64,000 nucleotides of DNA from Taibaiella chishuiensis. Its GTDB lineage: Bacteria; Bacteroidota; Bacteroidia; Chitinophagales; Chitinophagaceae. The notes below the pieces were generated by a model. That model did no database searches. It saw nothing but the letters and a program-made list of their open reading frames with translations, and was not told where the DNA came from. Below, in pieces: positions 8,607 to 17,040 of this stretch; within the stretch, counting starts at the first letter, position 1, and each line of letters starts with the position of its first letter. The translations under genes and the position numbers were made by a program. The stretch is from the NCBI RefSeq assembly GCF_003014535.1, contig NZ_PYGD01000005.1:1-64000 (forward strand), read 5' to 3'.

Positions 8607-9415
8607 ACATTTACCTGTATGTTATCGTGGCTATGTGCGGCTCCTTTCTCTTATCCGTCGCCCTGCTGCTGTTTTACCTGCGGTACAAAAAGAACCTGCT
8701 GCACCAGCAATTCAGGATACAGAATGCCGAGCTCGAGCACCAGAAGCAACTGACACAGGTTATCATCCACTCCCAGGAACAGGAACGCAAACGCATCGGT
8801 AAGGAATTGCATGACGATGTCGGTAACTCGCTGGCCTCGCTGCGCCTCTACCTCGATAAGTATATGTATATCGCGGCCCAGGAGAACAGGGAAGTACGGG
8901 AAGAATATAAAAAGAGGATCTCCGCCATTTTCCAGAAGCTCCGTATGATCAGCCACCAGTTATCGGTCGTGGAAATCGAATTGTTCGGCCTCCGGGAGGC
9001 CATGTTCATCCTTAGCGAACACATTGAACAATCGGGCGGTTTTACCATTACCATAGACGAGTCGGCCATGAAGATACCCGAAGACCTGAGTTATGATACG
9101 TCGGTTATCATTTACCGGGTATTCCAGGAGCTGTTGACCAATACCATAAAACATGCCCAGGCCACGAGCGTCGATATTTCGTTCGAATACCTGGAAGATG
9201 CAGCGGAACTGCTGATCCATTATGCGGATAATGGTGTCGGTATCAGTTCCAAAAAGAAACTGCATGGCCTGGGCTTTAAAAATATCGAGAGCCGGTTACA
9301 GGTGGTCAACGGGCGTTTTGACATGGACAGCAAAAAGGCGGGCTTCTCCATTAAGCTGTTCATTCCCCATAAAATGACCGTAACCGAACACACAAACCAA
9401 GCCGTTAGCGCCTAA
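8603..9415 (+). CDS. Sensor histidine kinase, NarX/LytS-like HisKA_3 type
   Basis: A 270-aa kinase. There is one N-terminal membrane helix (residues about 4-26), a short coiled-coil linker (FRIQNAELEHQKQLTQVII), then the dimerisation/phosphoacceptor motif EQERKRIGKELHDDVGN with His70. The HATPase_c domain has an N-box (VFQELLTNTIKHAQA) and a G-box (YADNGVG, HGLGFKNIESRL). It should phosphorylate the response regulator encoded 12 bp downstream. There is no periplasmic sensing domain, so the signal probably comes through the preceding membrane protein. Confidence 0.93.
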   Translation: MNIYLYVIVAMCGSFLLSVALLLFYLRYKKNLLHQQFRIQNAELEHQKQLTQVIIHSQEQERKRIGKELHDDVGNSLASLRLYLDKYMYIAAQENREVREEYKKRISAIFQKLRMISHQLSVVEIELFGLREAMFILSEHIEQSGGFTITIDESAMKIPEDLSYDTSVIIYRVFQELLTNTIKHAQATSVDISFEYLEDAAELLIHYADNGVGISSKKKLHGLGFKNIESRLQVVNGRFDMDSKKAGFSIKLFIPHKMTVTEHTNQAVSA

Positions 9416-9427
9416 AAAACACAAACG

Positions 9428-10099
9428 ATGACACCAATCAGACTAGCAATTGTAGATGATCAGGCATTGTTCCGGCAGGGAATTATTGCATTAATGAACA
9501 AGATACCGGAAGTAAACCTGGTGGTAGATGCCTCCAACGGCCCCGAGCTGCTGGAGCGCCTTTCCGTACTACCGGAGTTGCCCGAGATCTTGCTTATGGA
9601 TATGGAAATGCCGGGCATGAACGGCATCGACCTGAACCGCATCATGCACGAAACCTATCCCGAAGTAAAAGTGATTATGCTGACCCTGTACGACCAGGGC
9701 CGTTATGTATTTAAAATGGTGGAAGAAGGGGTATGCGGTTATCTTTCTAAAAGCTGTAGTATGGAAGAGCTGAAAGAAGCCATTTTGAAGGTGCATACCT
9801 CGGGCTTTTTCTTTACCGACCTGATCAAAAATGCCCTGCAGCAATCTTCCGACTTCAGAAAAAAGCAGATGCACAACTTCAATCATATCCCGGTAGACCT
9901 TACCGTAAGGGAGAAAGAAGTGATGAACCTGATCTGCCGCGAATATACTAATGGCGAGATAGCCGACAAATTATGTATCAGCCCACGCACGGTAGAAGGG
10001 CACCGCAATAACCTGCTGCTGAAAACAGGCAGTAAGAATACGGCCGGCCTCGTGGTATTCGCTATTAAAAACGGGATCTATGATGTGCTGATGCGCTGA
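9428..10099 (+). CDS. Response regulator, NarL/LuxR type
   Basis: A 223-aa two-domain regulator. The receiver domain carries the acidic pair IVDDQ, the phosphoacceptor Asp58 (LLMDMEMPGMNG), the Thr in MLTLYD and the Lys in GYLSKS. The C-terminal LuxR helix-turn-helix is complete (LTVREKEVMNLIC, EIADKLCISPRTVEGHRNNL). It is the partner of the kinase just upstream. Targets are not visible. The four-gene cluster ends here and low-complexity repeats follow at once, with no clear terminator. Confidence 0.94.
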   Translation: MTPIRLAIVDDQALFRQGIIALMNKIPEVNLVVDASNGPELLERLSVLPELPEILLMDMEMPGMNGIDLNRIMHETYPEVKVIMLTLYDQGRYVFKMVEEGVCGYLSKSCSMEELKEAILKVHTSGFFFTDLIKNALQQSSDFRKKQMHNFNHIPVDLTVREKEVMNLICREYTNGEIADKLCISPRTVEGHRNNLLLKTGSKNTAGLVVFAIKNGIYDVLMR

Positions 10100-10230
10100 A
10101 ATGAGATGTTAGATATGAGATATTAGGTGTGAGATGTTAGATATTAGATGTGAGATGTGAGATATTAGATGTGGGGTGTTAGGTGTGAGGTGTTGGATAT
10201 TAGATATCAGATGTTATTAGATGTGAGCGA
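10100..10230. repeat. Low-complexity GAGATGTTAGATAT-type repeat tract
   Basis: About 130 bp of imperfect 7-14-bp units built from GAGATGTTAG, GATATTAGAT and GTGAGATG. Related tracts lie at 23495-23607 and 36073-36130, again directly behind genes or RNA genes. No coding capacity is seen. Confidence 0.8.
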
Positions 10231-11883
10231 TCAGATGATGGCGGCTGCGGCGGCTCTGCCGGCTATGCGTCCCGAAAACAGGCAGCCGCCCAGGAAGGTG
10301 CCTTCGAGCGCACGATAACCATGCATACCACCACCGCCAAAGCCGCTTACTTCGCCGGCCGCATATAGCCCCGGCACCGGGTTTCCGCTGGCATCCAGTA
10401 CCTGTCCCGACAGGTTGGTTTCCAGTCCGCCCAGGGTCTTCCGGGTCAATATATGCAATTGTACCGCGATCAGCGGACCGGCAGCCGGGTCCAGCAAACG
10501 ATGCAACGGGGCAGTACGGATTAGCTTGTCGCCAATATAATTCCTGGCGCCCCGTATGGCCGTTATCTGCATGTCTTTCGTAAACTTATGGCTTACCTCC
10601 CGGTCCCGCGCTGTTACGGCTGCTGCAATGGTTTCATAGTCCAGCAGGTTATTACCCGCCAGGGCATTCATAGCCGGCACAAGATCTTCCAGCCTATCTT
10701 TTACGATAAAATCGGCGCCCTTTTCTTTAAAGGCTTCTACCGGCCCGGTCGCTTTTTTGCCCGAAGCCCGCTGCAATACCTGCCGCCAGCTCTTGCCGGT
10801 CAGATCGGGGTTCTGCTCCGAACCCGATAAGGCAAATTCTTTACGGATAATTTTTTGATTCAGGATAAACCAGGTATAATCATAACCGGTCTTGCCGATA
10901 TGGGCTAGCGTACCCATGGTATCGAAACCCGGGAACAGCGGTACCGGCAATAATTGCCCCGTAGCGTCGAACCAGAGCGACGATGGTCCGGGCAGGATAC
11001 GGATACCATGATTGGTCCATACGGGGTCCCAGTTGCGGATGCCCTCGGTATAGTGCCACATACGGTCGGGGTTGATAATGCGTCCACCGGCCATGGCGCT
11101 GATCTCCAGCATACGGCCATCCACATAATCGGGTACACCGGTTATCATATGCCGGGGTGGTAAGCCCAGCCTCGCCGGCCAGTTGCGTCGTACAAGGTCA
11201 TGATTGCCGCCTATGCCACCCGAAGTTACGATTACGGCCTGTGCCTTCAGGTTAAAGGATGAGATCGCATGCCGGGAGCTTTTCTGCCCGCGGGCCTCCC
11301 GGCTCACTTCCAAAACGGTGCCCGTTACTCCGGTAATAACACCGGCTTCCTGTACCAGGTGGTCTACCCGGTGGCGGAACAGCAGGCGGATTGTGCCCTG
11401 TTTCACGGCTTCTTCCACCCGGGCTATAAAAGGTTCCAGTAATCCAGGGCCGGTGCCCCAGGTAATATGAAACCGCGGTACAGAATTGCCCGGTCCGGCA
11501 GCGCCATAACCGCCACGCTCGGCCCAGCCTACCACCGGGAAAAACTTGACGCCCAGACTGCGCATCCAGTCCCGCTTTTCAGAAGCTGCAAAGGCAAGAT
11601 AGGCCTCTGCCCATTTGCGGGGCCAGTAATCCTCTTCACGGTCGAAGCCTGCGGTACCCATCCAGTCCTGTAAGGCGAGCTCGTACGAATCGCGGATACC
11701 GAGCCGGCGCTGTTCGGGCGAGTTAACGAAAAACAGGCCGCCGAAGGACCAGAACGCCTGTCCGCCCAGGTTCTGCGGCCCTTCCTGGTCCAGGATGATA
11801 ACGCGCCGCCCCTTTGCAGCAAGTTCGCAGGCGGCAACGAGGCCCGCCAGTCCGGCGCCGATAACAATTACATCCGCATCCAT
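10231..11883 (-). CDS. FAD-dependent dehydrogenase, fumarate reductase / 3-ketosteroid dehydrogenase superfamily
   Basis: A 550-aa flavoprotein. The N-terminal dinucleotide-binding motif is VIVIGAGLAGLVAACELAAKG with the acidic strand end VIILDQEG. A conserved SFGGLFF segment follows. Late motifs are AVIVTSGGIGGN, TLGGLETNLSGQVLD and GLYAAGEVSGFGGGGMHGYRALEGTFLGGC, the FAD-binding end typical of this superfamily. There is no signal peptide, so it should be a cytoplasmic or membrane-associated oxidoreductase. The substrate is not evident. It is transcribed alone or after the small gene at 11941. A weak -7-like box (CACTTTTG on the minus strand, 11906-11913) precedes it. Confidence 0.9.
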   Translation of the reverse strand: MDADVIVIGAGLAGLVAACELAAKGRRVIILDQEGPQNLGGQAFWSFGGLFFVNSPEQRRLGIRDSYELALQDWMGTAGFDREEDYWPRKWAEAYLAFAASEKRDWMRSLGVKFFPVVGWAERGGYGAAGPGNSVPRFHITWGTGPGLLEPFIARVEEAVKQGTIRLLFRHRVDHLVQEAGVITGVTGTVLEVSREARGQKSSRHAISSFNLKAQAVIVTSGGIGGNHDLVRRNWPARLGLPPRHMITGVPDYVDGRMLEISAMAGGRIINPDRMWHYTEGIRNWDPVWTNHGIRILPGPSSLWFDATGQLLPVPLFPGFDTMGTLAHIGKTGYDYTWFILNQKIIRKEFALSGSEQNPDLTGKSWRQVLQRASGKKATGPVEAFKEKGADFIVKDRLEDLVPAMNALAGNNLLDYETIAAAVTARDREVSHKFTKDMQITAIRGARNYIGDKLIRTAPLHRLLDPAAGPLIAVQLHILTRKTLGGLETNLSGQVLDASGNPVPGLYAAGEVSGFGGGGMHGYRALEGTFLGGCLFSGRIAGRAAAAAII

Positions 11884-11940
11884 CCTTCGTGGGTTTAACG
11901 ATGATCAAAAGTGGTGAGGAACGCCCTCCAGGGGCTGCAT

Positions 11941-12156
11941 TCAGGCCAGGTCGTCGGGGTTGCCGCTTTGCTGGGCAGCCTGGTACTGCGACCGGAAGGC
12001 TTCCTGGGCATGGTACAGGGTTTCGTGAAACTCGTCGCAACAGGAAGCTACGGTTATAAAGCCTTCGTCGTTGATAAAAACATTGGCATTGAGCCTGTGT
12101 GTGATACAGTACAAACCGGATAATTTTTCTATAAGATACGCATTCATAGCAATCAT
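11941..12156 (-). CDS. Small unknown protein, 71 aa
   Basis: Not recognised. Translation begins MIAMNAYLIEKLSGLYCIT and ends SGNPDDLA. The middle holds a short beta-like FINDEGFITVASCC and a helical EFHETLYHAQEAFRSQYQAAQ. The frame stays open upstream to a TTG at 12189, but the TAnnTTTG box at 12177-12184 lies inside that extension. The ATG at 12156, about 20 nt past the box, is therefore the better start. Gln/Ala-rich and soluble. It sits between a DUF2306 protein and the flavoprotein on the same strand. Confidence 0.6.
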   Translation of the reverse strand: MIAMNAYLIEKLSGLYCITHRLNANVFINDEGFITVASCCDEFHETLYHAQEAFRSQYQAAQQSGNPDDLA

Positions 12157-12176
12157 AAACTCCAGCTTTTGGTGCT

Positions 12177-12184
12177 CAAATATA
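12177..12184 (-). promoter_or_regulatory. Bacteroidota -7 box for the 71-aa gene
   Basis: TATATTTG on the minus strand, an exact TAnnTTTG match ending about 20 nt before the ATG at 12156. No convincing -33 element is seen. Confidence 0.5.
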
Positions 12185-12227
12185 CGCAAAAGCCGCCGAT
12201 TAAAATACGCCAGGGACGAGCTCCTGC

Positions 12228-12872
12228 TCAGTTTTTGCGCCTTAAGGACAACAATACTTCATAACCGAAAAGCGGTACCGACCAGCCCATCCAGAAAAAC
12301 GAAGGCGAGATCTCGTCGAAGGTACCCAACTGTTGTACATAATCCGTTTTAAGCAACAGGCCCGACACGATAAACGCAAAGGTTACCAGGTAACTTCTTA
12401 CCATCCACTCCTTGTGCGATACAAAACGTTTTTTCAGCGCACTGCGATAAGCGATAATCGTGGTCGTAAACCATACGGCCACCCATACCTGCAGCGAAAA
12501 GGCATAAGCCCAGTTGATCTTATAGGCTGTAGTAAAAGCCAGGATAAGCGCACAGGCGCCGCTGGCCAGGATCGCCAGCAGGTAAAGCAGGCCCAGCACC
12601 CGGTGCAGCCGCCAATTGCCCCCCTGCAGGCGTTTCCAGAACTGGAGCGGCCCGAGTACCAATGCCCCGCCACCTGCCGTAATATGCAGGATAAGCACCC
12701 AGCGCAGCGCGAAATACTTGCCCAGCGCTTCGGGACTGAGCTCGAGAAAATGGTCTGCAGCGTGCATAAAGGTCCGGGTAAGGGCCAGGATAACGAGCCA
12801 TAAAAAGACTTGTGCTATTTCGGTGCGGGAAAATTTGCGGGCGGTACGTTCTTTTTGTTGGAGCATCTTCAT
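12228..12872 (-). CDS. DUF2306 family membrane protein
   Basis: A 214-aa protein with about six membrane helices. It fits the DUF2306 family (LHITAGGGALVLGPLQFW, WRLHRVLGLLYLLAIL, SLQVWVAVWFTTTIIAY, HKEWMVRSYLVTFAFI). The conserved His residues in helices (LILHITA, LHRVLG, SHKEWM) recall haem-binding or redox membrane proteins, but no function is established. It is divergent from an HxlR regulator and shares a 143-bp promoter region with a 15-bp palindrome, so it is probably the regulator's target. Confidence 0.85.
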   Translation of the reverse strand: MKMLQQKERTARKFSRTEIAQVFLWLVILALTRTFMHAADHFLELSPEALGKYFALRWVLILHITAGGGALVLGPLQFWKRLQGGNWRLHRVLGLLYLLAILASGACALILAFTTAYKINWAYAFSLQVWVAVWFTTTIIAYRSALKKRFVSHKEWMVRSYLVTFAFIVSGLLLKTDYVQQLGTFDEISPSFFWMGWSVPLFGYEVLLSLRRKN

Positions 12873-12882
12873 TTTTTAGAGA

Positions 12883-12890
12883 CAAAATTG
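12883..12890 (-). promoter_or_regulatory. Candidate -7 box of the DUF2306 gene
   Basis: CAATTTTG on the minus strand, one mismatch from TAnnTTTG, about 10 nt before the ATG at 12872. The palindrome at 12916-12952 begins 25 bp upstream, covering the expected -33 region. Confidence 0.45.
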
Positions 12891-12915
12891 CCGGTCTGCA
12901 CCCGTAGAAAAAATA

Positions 12916-12952
12916 ACCGAAAAATTATTCAGATACCGAATAATTTTTCGGT
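12916..12952. promoter_or_regulatory. 15-bp palindromic operator between divergent HxlR and DUF2306 genes
   Basis: Perfect arms ACCGAAAAATTATTC (12916-12930) and GAATAATTTTTCGGT (12938-12952) with a 7-bp spacer. An overlapping second palindrome, ATACCGAA-N6-TTCGGTAT, covers 12933-12954. HxlR proteins bind as dimers to palindromic DNA and often autoregulate. The position between the two -7 boxes makes this the likely HxlR operator, acting on both genes. Confidence 0.75.
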
Positions 12953-12985
12953 ATAGCCCCATTCGGCCTGCCCCGCAGAAAATAC

Positions 12986-12993
12986 TAACTTCG
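12986..12993 (+). promoter_or_regulatory. Candidate -7 box of the HxlR gene
   Basis: TAACTTCG, one mismatch from TAnnTTTG, ending 21 bp before the ATG at 13015. It lies 33 bp downstream of the palindrome. Confidence 0.4.
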
Positions 12994-13014
12994 ATCCTAA
13001 AACCAGATAAGACC

Positions 13015-13398
13015 ATGTACGAAAGAAAGATCAAAGAAGACCTGGATTGCGGGATCGTAGCGGCCATGCGGGTATTCGGGGCCAAATGGAAGCCCTGCAT
13101 TATCGATGCAATAGGCAGGGGCATAAAACGCCCGAGCGAACTGCACCGCTACCTCGATACCACCAGTCCCCGCGTTATCGATATGCAACTGAGCGAACTG
13201 GTAGATTTCGGCGTGGTGGTTAAAGAAGTATCTCCCGGTTTCCCGCTTAACGTAGCCTATTCGCTTACCCCGCTCGGGGAGAGTATCCTGCCTGTTATCA
13301 GTGCTTTAGACCATTGGGGCAGCCGGCACAAGGACCAGGTAAAAGTGCTGCACGAACGGCAGCTTTCGCGCAACCGCGCTAAACTTGTAGCAGGCTAA
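13015..13398 (+). CDS. HxlR-family winged-helix transcriptional regulator
   Basis: A 127-aa MarR-like winged helix of the HxlR type. The N-terminal Cys in DLDCGIVAAMRVFGAKWKPC is followed by recognition-helix and wing segments RPSELHRYLDTTSPRVIDMQL and AYSLTPLGESILPVI. The two cysteines (about residues 12 and 27) could be redox- or electrophile-sensing, as in several HxlR/YodB proteins. That is a family analogy, not shown here. It is divergent from the DUF2306 membrane protein, with a shared palindrome. Confidence 0.93.
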   Translation: MYERKIKEDLDCGIVAAMRVFGAKWKPCIIDAIGRGIKRPSELHRYLDTTSPRVIDMQLSELVDFGVVVKEVSPGFPLNVAYSLTPLGESILPVISALDHWGSRHKDQVKVLHERQLSRNRAKLVAG

Positions 13399-13441
13399 GC
13401 GCCTATAAACATTTGTTATTGCCGTCCGGCCGGGCCGCTTA

Positions 13442-13476
13442 CTTCAAAATTCCCTCAGGATTCTGGCTTAATTTTG
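13442..13476 (+). promoter_or_regulatory. Two-component operon promoter with 11-bp-period response-regulator site
   Basis: Half-sites CTTCAA (13442-13447) and CCTCAG (13453-13458) are 11 bp apart, and the -7 box TAATTTTG is at 13469-13476. The second half-site starts 16 bp before the -7 box. The efflux promoter at 15522-15556 has the same arrangement. Tandem 11-bp half-sites are typical of OmpR/PhoB-type regulators, so autoregulation by the downstream gene is likely. Confidence 0.65.
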
Positions 13477-13483
13477 CATCACT

Positions 13484-14167
13484 ATGAAAGTACTGGTGAT
13501 TGAAGACAACAAGGAACTGGCCGGCAGTATCTATAATTTTCTGGCAGCAGAAGGTTATATCTGCGAGCTGGCTTATCATTTTGAAGAGGCAAGAGAAAAG
13601 CTGTTACTTTTTCCCTACGATTGCATCCTGCTCGATATTATGCTACCCGATGGCAACGGGCTGGATCTGCTCCGGTTTATTAAACAGGAGCATATACAAA
13701 GCGGTATCCTGATCATCTCGGCCAAAGACTCGCTCGACGATAAGGTAAACGGGCTCGAAGGCGGCGCCGACGACTATATTACCAAACCCTTTCATTTACC
13801 GGAACTGCATGCCCGCCTGCGCGCCATCTACAGGCGCCAGAAGCTGGAGGGTAACAACCTGGTCTCCTTTAACGAAATAGGCCTCAATACCGATACCCTC
13901 GAAGCCACCATCAACGATACCCTGCTCGATATTACCAAAAAAGAATTCGACCTGCTGCTGTACTTTGTCGTCAATAAAAACAGGGTATTGTCGCGGCAGG
14001 CCATTGCCGCGCATCTGTGGGGCGACTATACCGACAACCTGGCTAATTTTGACTTCGTATACCAGCATGTCAAAAACCTGCGTAAAAAGATCAATACCGC
14101 CCGGGGCGCGGATTATATAGAAACGGTATACGGCCTGGGCTACCGTTTTAATGCATCCAGAACATGA
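13484..14167 (+). CDS. Response regulator, OmpR/PhoB type
   Basis: A 227-aa regulator. The receiver domain has VIEDNKE, phosphoacceptor Asp51 (CILLDIMLPDGNG), the signalling Ser/Thr region (ILIISAKDS) and Lys in YITKPF. The C-terminal winged helix carries FDLLLYFVVNKNRVLSRQAI and ETVYGLGYRF. The ATG lies only 8 nt after the -7 box, so the mRNA is leaderless or nearly so. The stop codon overlaps the kinase start by 4 bp (ATGA). Together they sit directly upstream of an RND efflux operon, which they probably control. Confidence 0.95.
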   Translation: MKVLVIEDNKELAGSIYNFLAAEGYICELAYHFEEAREKLLLFPYDCILLDIMLPDGNGLDLLRFIKQEHIQSGILIISAKDSLDDKVNGLEGGADDYITKPFHLPELHARLRAIYRRQKLEGNNLVSFNEIGLNTDTLEATINDTLLDITKKEFDLLLYFVVNKNRVLSRQAIAAHLWGDYTDNLANFDFVYQHVKNLRKKINTARGADYIETVYGLGYRFNASRT

Positions 14168-15474
14168 AACTGATCAATAAAATTACCTACTGGTTTATCG
14201 GCATCGTCTTTTTGATCACGCCCTTTACCATGTATATCTCCTATACCAATATCAAGAAGAAGATCGATGAGGCGGAGGTAGAACGGATGAAGGATGTGAA
14301 CGAACGGGTAGCCGAACAATTGAAGAGCGGCGAAAAGCCCGACCGTTATGCCCTGGGCCGGCCCATCTCCATCACCCCGGTACAAGGCCCCTTGCCGGTC
14401 AAACAAACGGAGGTCACTGAGGCCAACTTCTACAACGAAGACATTAAACGCCGCGAATGCCGGCTTACCGTGTCTTCCTTTTATATGGTCAACGAAACAC
14501 CCTACCGGATCTCGTCCTATAATTATGTAACCAAGTCGGACCAGATCCTGAGTGGCATGATCAATGCCCTCGTGATAAAATTACTGCTCATTATCCTTTC
14601 GGTGGGCATAACCGCCCGCCTGTTGTCGCGGTATGTGCTGTACCCTTTCCGGCAAACGATGAAGATCATCAACAATTTTGATATCAAGAAAAAAGATAAG
14701 ATCGAACTGCCGGCGACCACCACCAGGGAATTTAAAGAGCTCAACACCTTCCTGGAAAAAATGACCGAGAAGGCCATGGAAGACTATGCCTCGGTAAAGG
14801 AGTTTAGTGAAAATGCCTCGCATGAACTGCAAACCCCGCTGGCCGTTATCCGTAGTAAACTGGAACTGCTGGCCGAAACCGATATTGACGCCTGCCAGGC
14901 TTCGCTGATTGCCGATACCCAGAATGCGATCGATAAACTCTCCAAGATTAACCGCTCGCTTACCTTACTTACCCGGCTCGACAACCATGAATTTGCCACC
15001 AGCGACGATATCAAGATCTGCAGGATCACGAAAGATGTACTGGCCGTATACGAAGACTGGATCGCGCACAGGGGGCTGCAGGTCAGGACCGACCTTTGCG
15101 CCAATGTACCGGTACGCATCCACCCTACGCTCGCCGAGATGTTGTTGAACAACCTGCTGAGCAATGCCATCCGGCATAATATAGAGCAGGGTATGATCGA
15201 GATCCGGTTAACGCCTTCCCGGCTGACGGTTATCAATACCGGTCTGCCACCTGAAATCCCGACCGAAGAATTGTTTCTCCGGTTTAAAAAGAGCAACCAG
15301 AGTGCCGACAGTATAGGGCTGGGACTGGCCATCGTTAAACAGATTTGCGAGGTCAATCAATTCGATATTTCTTATGCCTATCAACAGGGGCAGCACATCA
15401 TTAACATCCACTTTAACGTAGCCGAAAACACAGCGCCACAGCGTGTTACAGGCGGCAGGGCCGCGGTTACCTAG
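14164..15474 (+). CDS. Sensor histidine kinase, partner of the OmpR-type regulator
   Basis: A 436-aa membrane kinase. The first helix is at residues about 9-27. A periplasmic domain of about 105 residues follows, then the second helix at about 131-156 (ALVIKLLLIILSVGITARLL), a HAMP-like linker, and the HisKA box FSENASHELQTPLAVI with His220. The HATPase domain has an N-box (LLNNLLSNAIRHN) and G-box-like motifs (GLPPEIPTEELFLRF, SIGLGLAIVKQICE). The N-box is intact. Typical of kinases controlling efflux or metal stress, but the ligand is unknown. Confidence 0.93.
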   Translation: MKLINKITYWFIGIVFLITPFTMYISYTNIKKKIDEAEVERMKDVNERVAEQLKSGEKPDRYALGRPISITPVQGPLPVKQTEVTEANFYNEDIKRRECRLTVSSFYMVNETPYRISSYNYVTKSDQILSGMINALVIKLLLIILSVGITARLLSRYVLYPFRQTMKIINNFDIKKKDKIELPATTTREFKELNTFLEKMTEKAMEDYASVKEFSENASHELQTPLAVIRSKLELLAETDIDACQASLIADTQNAIDKLSKINRSLTLLTRLDNHEFATSDDIKICRITKDVLAVYEDWIAHRGLQVRTDLCANVPVRIHPTLAEMLLNNLLSNAIRHNIEQGMIEIRLTPSRLTVINTGLPPEIPTEELFLRFKKSNQSADSIGLGLAIVKQICEVNQFDISYAYQQGQHIINIHFNVAENTAPQRVTGGRAAVT

Positions 15475-15521
15475 GCTATAGGTATCGATTTATGCAATCG
15501 GGCGATCGACCGGCTAACTGA

Positions 15522-15556
15522 CTTCAAATTTGCTTCAAAATCATAAGGTCACTTTG
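15522..15556 (+). promoter_or_regulatory. Efflux-operon promoter with paired CTTCAA site
   Basis: A perfect direct repeat CTTCAA (15522-15527 and 15533-15538) with an 11-bp period is followed by a -7-like box TCACTTTG at 15549-15556. The distance from the second half-site to the -7 box is 16 bp, identical to the two-component promoter. It likely binds the OmpR-type regulator encoded at 13484. Confidence 0.65.
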
Positions 15557-15588
15557 CATCCGGAAAGGGGTTTGTACCCCGCCATTGA

Positions 15589-16998
15589 ATGCAAAACCAC
15601 TACCTGATGCTGCAAAGAAAGATACCCCTGCTGGCGCTACTCCTGTTACTGACGGCTTCGCTGCCGGCAACCGCCCAGCAAAAACTCAGCCTGAAAGAGG
15701 CTATCCAATCCGCCGTCGAAAACTACGGAACCATAAAAGCCAAGGCCAGTTATGCCGAGGCCTCCGAAAACCTGGCAGGACAGGCAAGACGCGACTATTT
15801 GCCCAACCTCAACCTTTCGGTACAACAGGCCTATGGTACCGCCAACGGCCAGCTGGGCCCGCAGTATGGCTTTGGCGGCCTGGGTGTATCCTCATCGGGC
15901 TTACCCCTGCCCCAGCAAAACTGGAATGCAGCTTTCGGCGCTTTATACCTGGCTAATGTCAACTGGGACGTATTCGCCTTTGGCCGTGCCCGCGAAAAAA
16001 TAAAAACTGCCGAGCAGGCCGCCTTCCGCGATAAGAAAGACTGGGAACAGGAGCTTTTCCGGCACGAGGTGAAAGTGGCCGGCACTTATCTCAACCTGAT
16101 CGCAGCCCAGCAACTTACCGCGTCTTATCGAAAAAACCTGGCCCGCGCCGATACGTTTCGCCTGATCGTGGTAACGCGCGCCCTGAACGGGCTGATCGCC
16201 GGCGTAGACTCCTCGCAGGCCAATGCCGAGGTATCCGGTGCCCGTATCGCCCTGACCAAGGCCATTGACTTTGAACAGGAACAGGCCAACCAACTGGCGC
16301 AACTGACGGGGCTCCCGGCCGGAACGTTCCAGCTGGACACCTTTTTCATATCCCGCATCCCTGCGGTATTACAGGATAGCCTCAGCACCGACAACCATCC
16401 CTTACTGCAATGGTATAAAAGCCGGGTGGGCTTTAGCGAAGAGCAATCCAAATACCTCAAAACCTTTTATTATCCCACCTTATCATTGGTCGGTGTGATC
16501 CAGAGCCGTGCTTCAGGCTTTGGCAGCACGTATGCACAGAACCAGGCCGACTTTTCGCACGACTACTGGGACGGTATTAATCCCAACCGCAGCAACTACC
16601 TGCTGGGACTGGGGCTGACCTGGAACATTACCCAGCCCTTAAGAATATCGAAGCAGGTAAAGGCCCAACACCTGATCAGCAAAGGCCTGCAGGCAGAATA
16701 CGAACTGGCCGGTCAGCAGGTAAGGGCACAGCTGCAGCTTTCCGATTCCAAGATCAAGAACGCACTCGATAACTATAACGAAGTGCCGGTACAGGTAAGA
16801 GCCGCGTCCAATGCGTATCTGCAGAAATCAGTTTTGTATAAGAACGGGCTGACCAACCTCGTAGAAGTCACCCAGTCCCTGTATGCGCTGATCCGGGCAG
16901 AGACCGACCGCGACATCGCTTATAATAATGTATGGCAGGCCCTGCTGCTGCGTTCCGCTGCTGCAGGCGATTTCAACCTGTTCCTCAACCAGCTTTGA
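15589..16998 (+). CDS. TolC-family outer membrane efflux protein
   Basis: A 469-aa outer membrane factor. The signal peptide lies within residues 1-30 (IPLLALLLLLTASLPATAQQ). Two homologous halves of long coiled-coil helices are present (LKEAIQSAVENYGTIKAK, QARRDYLPNLNLSVQQAYG; second half ALDNYNEVPVQVRAASNAY). The C-terminal YNNVWQALLLRSAAAGDFN is typical of the family. It should trimerise as the exit duct for the pump encoded next. It is first in a TolC-pump-adaptor operon, 42 bp before the pump gene. The start could also be Met7. Confidence 0.93.
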   Translation: MQNHYLMLQRKIPLLALLLLLTASLPATAQQKLSLKEAIQSAVENYGTIKAKASYAEASENLAGQARRDYLPNLNLSVQQAYGTANGQLGPQYGFGGLGVSSSGLPLPQQNWNAAFGALYLANVNWDVFAFGRAREKIKTAEQAAFRDKKDWEQELFRHEVKVAGTYLNLIAAQQLTASYRKNLARADTFRLIVVTRALNGLIAGVDSSQANAEVSGARIALTKAIDFEQEQANQLAQLTGLPAGTFQLDTFFISRIPAVLQDSLSTDNHPLLQWYKSRVGFSEEQSKYLKTFYYPTLSLVGVIQSRASGFGSTYAQNQADFSHDYWDGINPNRSNYLLGLGLTWNITQPLRISKQVKAQHLISKGLQAEYELAGQQVRAQLQLSDSKIKNALDNYNEVPVQVRAASNAYLQKSVLYKNGLTNLVEVTQSLYALIRAETDRDIAYNNVWQALLLRSAAAGDFNLFLNQL

Positions 16999-17040
16999 TC
17001 TTCAACCCCTTTATTGCACAGTCCTTTTATACGATAAATT

